This document shows, piece by piece, positions 7,882 to 11,520 of a DNA stretch of 11,520 nucleotides (its first letter is position 1; each line of letters starts with the position of its first letter). The notes under the pieces were generated by a model, which saw only the letters and a list, made by a program, of their open reading frames with translations, searched no databases and was not told the DNA's origin. The stretch is from Ophioceras dolichostomum (lineage: Eukaryota > Ascomycota > Sordariomycetes > Magnaporthales > Ophioceraceae). The position numbers were made by a program, and so were the translations under genes. The stretch covers positions 1 to 11,520 of the forward strand of contig PYST01000625.1 of NCBI GenBank assembly GCA_003049485.1, given 5' to 3'.

Positions 7882-9103
7882 GATCGCGACCAGCCAGTGC
7901 ACGCAGCCAACAGAGACGAAGGATAGGGGCTATCTGGCTGCTTGCTCCGTGGCCACGCCGCACATGGGCCCGTTCTCCGTATTTGTGAACACGAAGGGGC
8001 CAAGACATTGCGTGAGCAGAGAGAGCTGGCAGGGTGCTGGACCGATGCCGTCGCGTCGCCACCGAGGGGTGTTCGGGCAATTCGATCCCGGCTCAAATGA
8101 GATTGATTGCGTTCCCGAGAGGTCTTGCGCAAGCAGCTTCTCTCTCCCCGCTGCGGAGGCGGACCGCCGACCTCGGGAGATTTAGCCGCGATGTCAGGGG
8201 CTGCGGCACTTGCATTCAAGGTTGTGGCATGGAAGCTTATTTCGCATTGGCAATTGCCGCGCTCTTGGTCTAATTGTATCTACATGGCGTGGAGGATATC
8301 GGAGAGGGAATGTCAGTGTTCTTCCACCTATGGTTATACTAAATATGTTGTGGGGGTGTCGCTGGCGAGGTACTTTGCGAGGATGGGAGCTCGCGCACAC
8401 CTTCGCTTGCCGTGCTCCCTGGCACGATGGCATCTATCGGTGAGTAGAGGTTACTGAAAAGTTTGTGCGGGGAAAGTCGGCGCGTTTCAAACATGAGAAC
8501 TGCACGCGGTTTTCTAAAGCTTCTCTAGTACAACCGGGTGCTTTGGATGGAGCACTTCGGCATCACGAGTCTACGATTTCACATGAGTGAACACCAGGGC
8601 ACAGGGCATCAGCCTGCTGTAGTGACACGGACGGGGGTTTCTGTGCCATAACACATGGACATCTCGATCCCTTCTGAGACTTAGGCCAGGGTCCAGCACA
8701 CGTCAGGGCAGACAGAGTGAGACGGTGGAGCTGTGTCCAGATGCATTCTGTGAGGTAATGACAGGGTATCTTATATATCTTATATACGTAACTAGATGGT
8801 TCGTTTATTTACAGAAAGAAATCGTCCCCAAAAACCGACAGGGCCACCTCCTTGGCCACTATTCCTTGGCATACTGTCACTAGAATCCGAAAGTCGGCAG
8901 AGAAAAGAAAGTTTGCCGAGTCTATCTATTCCAAGTCTCCCTCTCCCTGCTCACCGCATTGCGATACCGATCTCCTTCCCAAGTGCACCTCGAGTTGATG
9001 CTCGAAAGGTACCAATAGGCGCTGCTGGCTTCTGGGGTTGCCGTTCTGGGACGGCTACGGCGGAGCTTCGCAGACAGCTTGGTGCGAGGTCTAGATCCCG
9101 CCC
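7882..9103. other. Intergenic between the two minus-strand secreted-protein genes
   Basis: This 1.2-kb stretch should hold the DUF8021 promoter (left part) and the 3' UTR of the GPI protein gene (right part). Open frames such as plus 8107-8457 and plus 8796-9266 lack motifs, and the latter runs antisense into the GPI gene. An AT-rich direct repeat, TCTTATATA twice, lies at about 8769-8786; it is some 890 bp before the DUF8021 ATG, so it is unlikely to be its core TATA box. I see no RNA gene. Confidence 0.5.
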
Positions 9104-10026
9104 TCACAATAGCAGAATGCTAGCGAATATGACGGCCATCAGAGAGACCATGGCACCGGCATGCTTGGCGGCTGCATCACCGGTCTTATCGGAGCCAGAC
9201 GAGGCGGCACCAGACGAGGCGGCACCTGACGAAGCGGCAGCATTGCCAGTGGTGGCTGCGAGTTGAAGTAATAGATTCCATTAGAATTTGAGCCATAAAC
9301 AGAGAGTGGATAGATCAGAGAGAGACTTAACAAAAAATAGAACTTACACTTGAGGGAAGCGCAGATGTCGGTGAGAGTGGTGTTGCTCTGCAGAGTCGCG
9401 AGTTTCTCGGCGGCCTTGGAAACCTTGGCCTGGAAGTTGGAGATCTTGGTGGTGTCGCCGTCGAACTTGGACTGCAGCTTAGTGGTGTTGGCAGCTGTGT
9501 CGATATCCTTCTGCAGGGAGCGCATGGCGGCACAGGTGGCCTGGGTCTCAAGGTTGGAGCAGAAGGCCGCGAGGGTGGTGTTGCTCTGCAGGGCGGCCAG
9601 CTTATCGGCGTTGGCTGCCACCTTGGTCTTGATGGCGTCGGCCTTGGTGGTGTTGCCATCAGTCTTCGACGCCAGGCGCGTCTCGTTCGCGACCAGAGCG
9701 GCCTGGCTCTCCAACTTGAACATCTGGGCGCACGACTGCACGGCGTCCTCTACGGAGGCGATGGCAGCGCAGGCCTCTATCAGCGTGGTGTTGCTCTGCA
9801 ACGTGGTAAGCTGCGTCGCGGCCTCACTGGCTTTGGCCTTGATGGCCTCGATCTTGGTAGTGTTGCCGTCAGTCTTAGAAGCCAGGTGGGTCTCGTTCGC
9901 GGCCAGCTCGGTCAGCTTCGTCAGCTTGGCGATCTGCTTGCACTGGGCTTTGGTCGAGTTACTACCGTTACCCTTGGCTATGGCGACACCGGCCGCGGAG
10001 AGGACGAGGAGGCTGAGGCACTTCAT
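9104..10026 (-). CDS. GPI-anchored repetitive cell-surface glycoprotein, two exons
   Basis: Exons 10026-9348 and 9255-9104 encode 276 residues. Residues 1-17 (MKCLSLLVLSAAGVAIA) form a signal peptide. The body consists of three 58-residue units bounded by Cys pairs with identical spacing: Cys29-Cys86, Cys99-Cys156 and Cys165-Cys222. Each unit has an N-[ET]-T site 15 residues after the first Cys, a K-[TF]-D-G-[ND]-T-T-K core at +22, and LQSNTTL at +47. I count about ten N-glycosylation sequons; unit 3 lost the core one (DGDTTK). The units are Ala/Lys/Thr-rich and probably helical. Exon 2 supplies an Ala-Ser-Ser-Gly linker, small residues around 247-255 suitable as GPI attachment site, and a hydrophobic tail MVSLMAVIFASILLL. 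The product is therefore expected on the plasma membrane or wall. I cannot place it in a named family; similarity to HsbA or galactomannoprotein-type wall proteins is only general. An upstream TATATAAA and CT-rich leader suggest strong expression. Confidence 0.85.
9196..9240. repeat. 15-bp tandem repeat, three copies, coding
   Basis: Copies at 9196-9210 and 9211-9225 are identical (CAGACGAGGCGGCAC); the third, 9226-9240, differs at three bases. On the minus strand they encode Ala-Ser-Ser-Gly-Ala periods in the linker before the GPI signal. Such repeats commonly vary in copy number. Confidence 0.92.
9256..9347 (-). other. Terminal intron of the GPI protein gene
   Basis: This 92-nt, phase-1 intron has donor GTAAGT (9347-9342), a CTAAT branch-like site about 30 nt before the acceptor, and acceptor CGCAG ending at 9256. 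Splicing joins T to CC to make Ser227 and switches into the frame that encodes the GPI signal, which strongly supports the model. Unspliced RNA would stay open to a stop at 9139. Confidence 0.85.
9439..9940 (-). repeat. Three diverged internal repeats (about 58 codons each)
   Basis: These are DNA-level copies of the Cys-bounded units of the GPI protein. The CTTGGTRGTGT core occurs at 9853, 9643 and 9445, so the offsets are 210 and 198 bp, both multiples of three. GTGGTGTTGCTCTGCA recurs once per unit. The copies come from intragenic duplication; the linkers are 12 and 8 residues. Confidence 0.85.
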
Positions 10027-10248
10027 GATAACGACGGAGAGGAGAAGGGACGACCCTGTCGTGGAAAAGAAAGAGAAGAAAGGAGAAATAGGCTTGAAGG
10101 TGAAAAATGGTGCGAAACCGGCCGCGTTGAGAATCGAAGTTCAGAAAAACGAAAGAGAGAAGGAGATGGAACTGACAAAAAACTAGAACGTTGTTGTTGT
10201 GCTAGAAATACTTGCTGTAGCAACTCTGCTTCGTACAATGATGTCAAG

Positions 10249-10256
10249 TTTATATA
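10249..10256 (-). promoter_or_regulatory. TATA box of the GPI protein gene
   Basis: TATATAAA on the minus strand lies 223 bp before the ATG at 10026, implying a 5' UTR of roughly 190 nt. On the minus strand the leader is CT-rich between about 10091 and 10030, a common feature of well expressed fungal genes. Confidence 0.55.
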
Positions 10257-11520
10257 GAACGATAGGTCGCCAAGGCCGCGTCATCCTTCCCTTTGGATGG
10301 AGACGAATTGGGGACGAGAAGAACGACTACTCCAACGAAGCTCCAACGTGAGGGTTCTCCTGGTTTCAGAACACTGTACTGTTCAAAACAATCCGCAAAA
10401 CGGAAAGCTCCATCGCGGTCGGTGGGTCTGCGTCAAATATGTCACGACAGGTGCCATCGCGCTCCATCAGCTTGTCGGACGAAGAAGCGCTTATTAGCGT
10501 CAAGATAGAACCAGAGATTGCTCGACATCAGAGGAAAACGACAGGTCCAACCGACTCTGGTCGCTGGGGCAGCGTGTCCAATAATGCGATAATTCTCGCC
10601 TTCTTGGGGTGGTGGGTTATCCTGCTCCAATTTGTGGTCCGCTGAGGATGTGAACGAAGATCCTCACATCACAGATCATCACAGCCAGCGATCGTGTTGG
10701 AAGAAGCATCGCCTCCAGTACGGAAGAGTCCACATAAGAGCAATTATATTCCGACCACGACCAGGAACATCTATCAGCCACATCGCTTCCCAGCTTTGAT
10801 GCAAGCGACGCAAGCCGGGAACGCACGGTTCTGGTCAGCCGTCTGTCAATGCCAACTGATGCCGGTGGCGGCAAATGGAGCAGGGTCTATCCATCTTGGA
10901 AGCCCACGCAGGTGGTAGCATAGGTGGGAGCGATAACCCAAGGACGCGACGGATACTTCTGTGATCTACACAGTGACCCGATCATCAAAACGAGCGAATT
11001 CTAAAAATGCTCCTCTGTGAGACCACGGTGTGGACCAAGACGTTCGAAGCGCCCAGCCTTCTTTTTCTACGCATTTCGTTTTTACAGCCCAACTTACGAC
11101 ACGATGCACTCGTTGCCGTCGCAGAAGGCTTGTTGAAACGATGTTTGTTCGGTGGAGATTGGTGGGCACTCCACGGTCGTTGGTGGAGCATCGACACTCC
11201 AAGTCTTCTCTCCAGCAAAAAAATACAGAAGAGCGCACTCAAGCAAGCTTGATAAGGCTAAAAACCGGGCGAAAGTACTCTCGACGGCGAGGCATCGGGA
11301 AGACAAAAGGATTCTTATGCCCCCGCGTGTTTTGGCCTGATGGGTTCCAAGCGACTTCGTTGGTCGAGAGATGCGACAAAGAGATACAATGTTGATCGGT
11401 GGCGGGGGTACGATGCGTATAGCGCTCGATGGGGGTTTTCAATGTTGCCTTCAAAATCCTATTTGAAGCTGGTTACCACCCGGCATGCTGGCGGGAAAGC
11501 GTTGGGGTTATTTTACCAAA
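10257..11520. other. Intergenic, no supportable gene
   Basis: Short open frames occur on both strands (for example minus 10617-10874, minus 10966-11238 and plus 11030-11395). None shows a signal peptide, a known motif or splice-joined extension, and they overlap one another. I see no transposon ends, tRNA or long repeats. The left part should contain the upstream regulatory region of the GPI protein gene. Confidence 0.5.

Noticed and set aside
7108..7926. 272-codon plus-strand open frame
   Set aside because: It is exactly antisense to the DUF8021 gene. Its Val/Asp/Leu/Arg-rich composition is what the reverse of a GC3-rich gene gives.
8107..8457. 116-codon plus-strand frame
   Set aside because: It has no motif, no splice extension and a mixed Arg/Ser/Cys composition typical of chance frames.
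8796..9266. 156-codon plus-strand frame ending in a Pro-Asp-Glu-Ala-Ala repeat
   Set aside because: The repeat is the antisense of the Ala-Ser-Ser-Gly coding minisatellite; the rest is Pro/Arg/Ser-rich with no motif.
9350..10186. 278-codon plus-strand open frame
   Set aside because: It is antisense to the GPI protein gene, and its repetitiveness only mirrors that gene's repeats.
1..11520. CRISPR array, prokaryotic operon, rRNA or complete tRNA genes
   Set aside because: There are no spaced direct repeats and no recognisable rRNA or tRNA sequence; intron signals show eukaryotic nuclear DNA.

Overview
The window looks like nuclear DNA of a filamentous ascomycete (Pezizomycotina, most likely Sordariomycetes). 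It is GC-rich, with short introns that have GTGAGT/GTAAGY donors, a perfect TACTAAC branch point and YAG acceptors. It also carries CT-rich leaders, a secreted protein of a fungus-specific family, a GPI-anchored wall-type protein and a Fot1/pogo-type transposon. The class assignment is inference; no rRNA or marker gene is present.

Layout. (1) About 1-1066, minus strand: the 3' part of a Fot1/pogo-like DDE transposase, interrupted by one frameshift and running off the left edge. (2) About 1067-2879, plus strand: a gene for a fungal PD-(D/E)XK nuclease-like domain protein. Its 5' end abuts the transposase and lacks a convincing start, and it needs a frame change in a linker around 2040-2190. 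(3) 2880-5539: a long gene-poor stretch with a tRNA-like scrap, a decayed coding relic, a 22-bp tandem duplication, a 141-bp (GA)n microsatellite containing an N, and a perfect 12-bp palindrome. (4) 5540-6878, plus: a three-exon gene for an unrecognised protein with a basic, Ser/Ala-rich, mitochondrial-presequence-like N terminus. (5) 7069-7881, minus: an intact secreted protein of the DUF8021 type, tail-to-tail with gene 4. (6) 9104-10026, minus: a two-exon gene for a secreted, heavily N-glycosylated, GPI-anchored protein made of three 58-residue Cys-bounded repeats. (7) 10257-11520: no supportable gene.

The left third is an accessory, transposon-associated segment with damaged genes; the right half holds apparently intact genes for cell-surface or secreted products. 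Nothing indicates a biosynthetic cluster, and the genes do not obviously form one pathway. The most distinctive items are the GPI protein (exactly spaced C-X56-C triplication, and a terminal intron that stays open if retained) and the transposon/nuclease-like gene junction.
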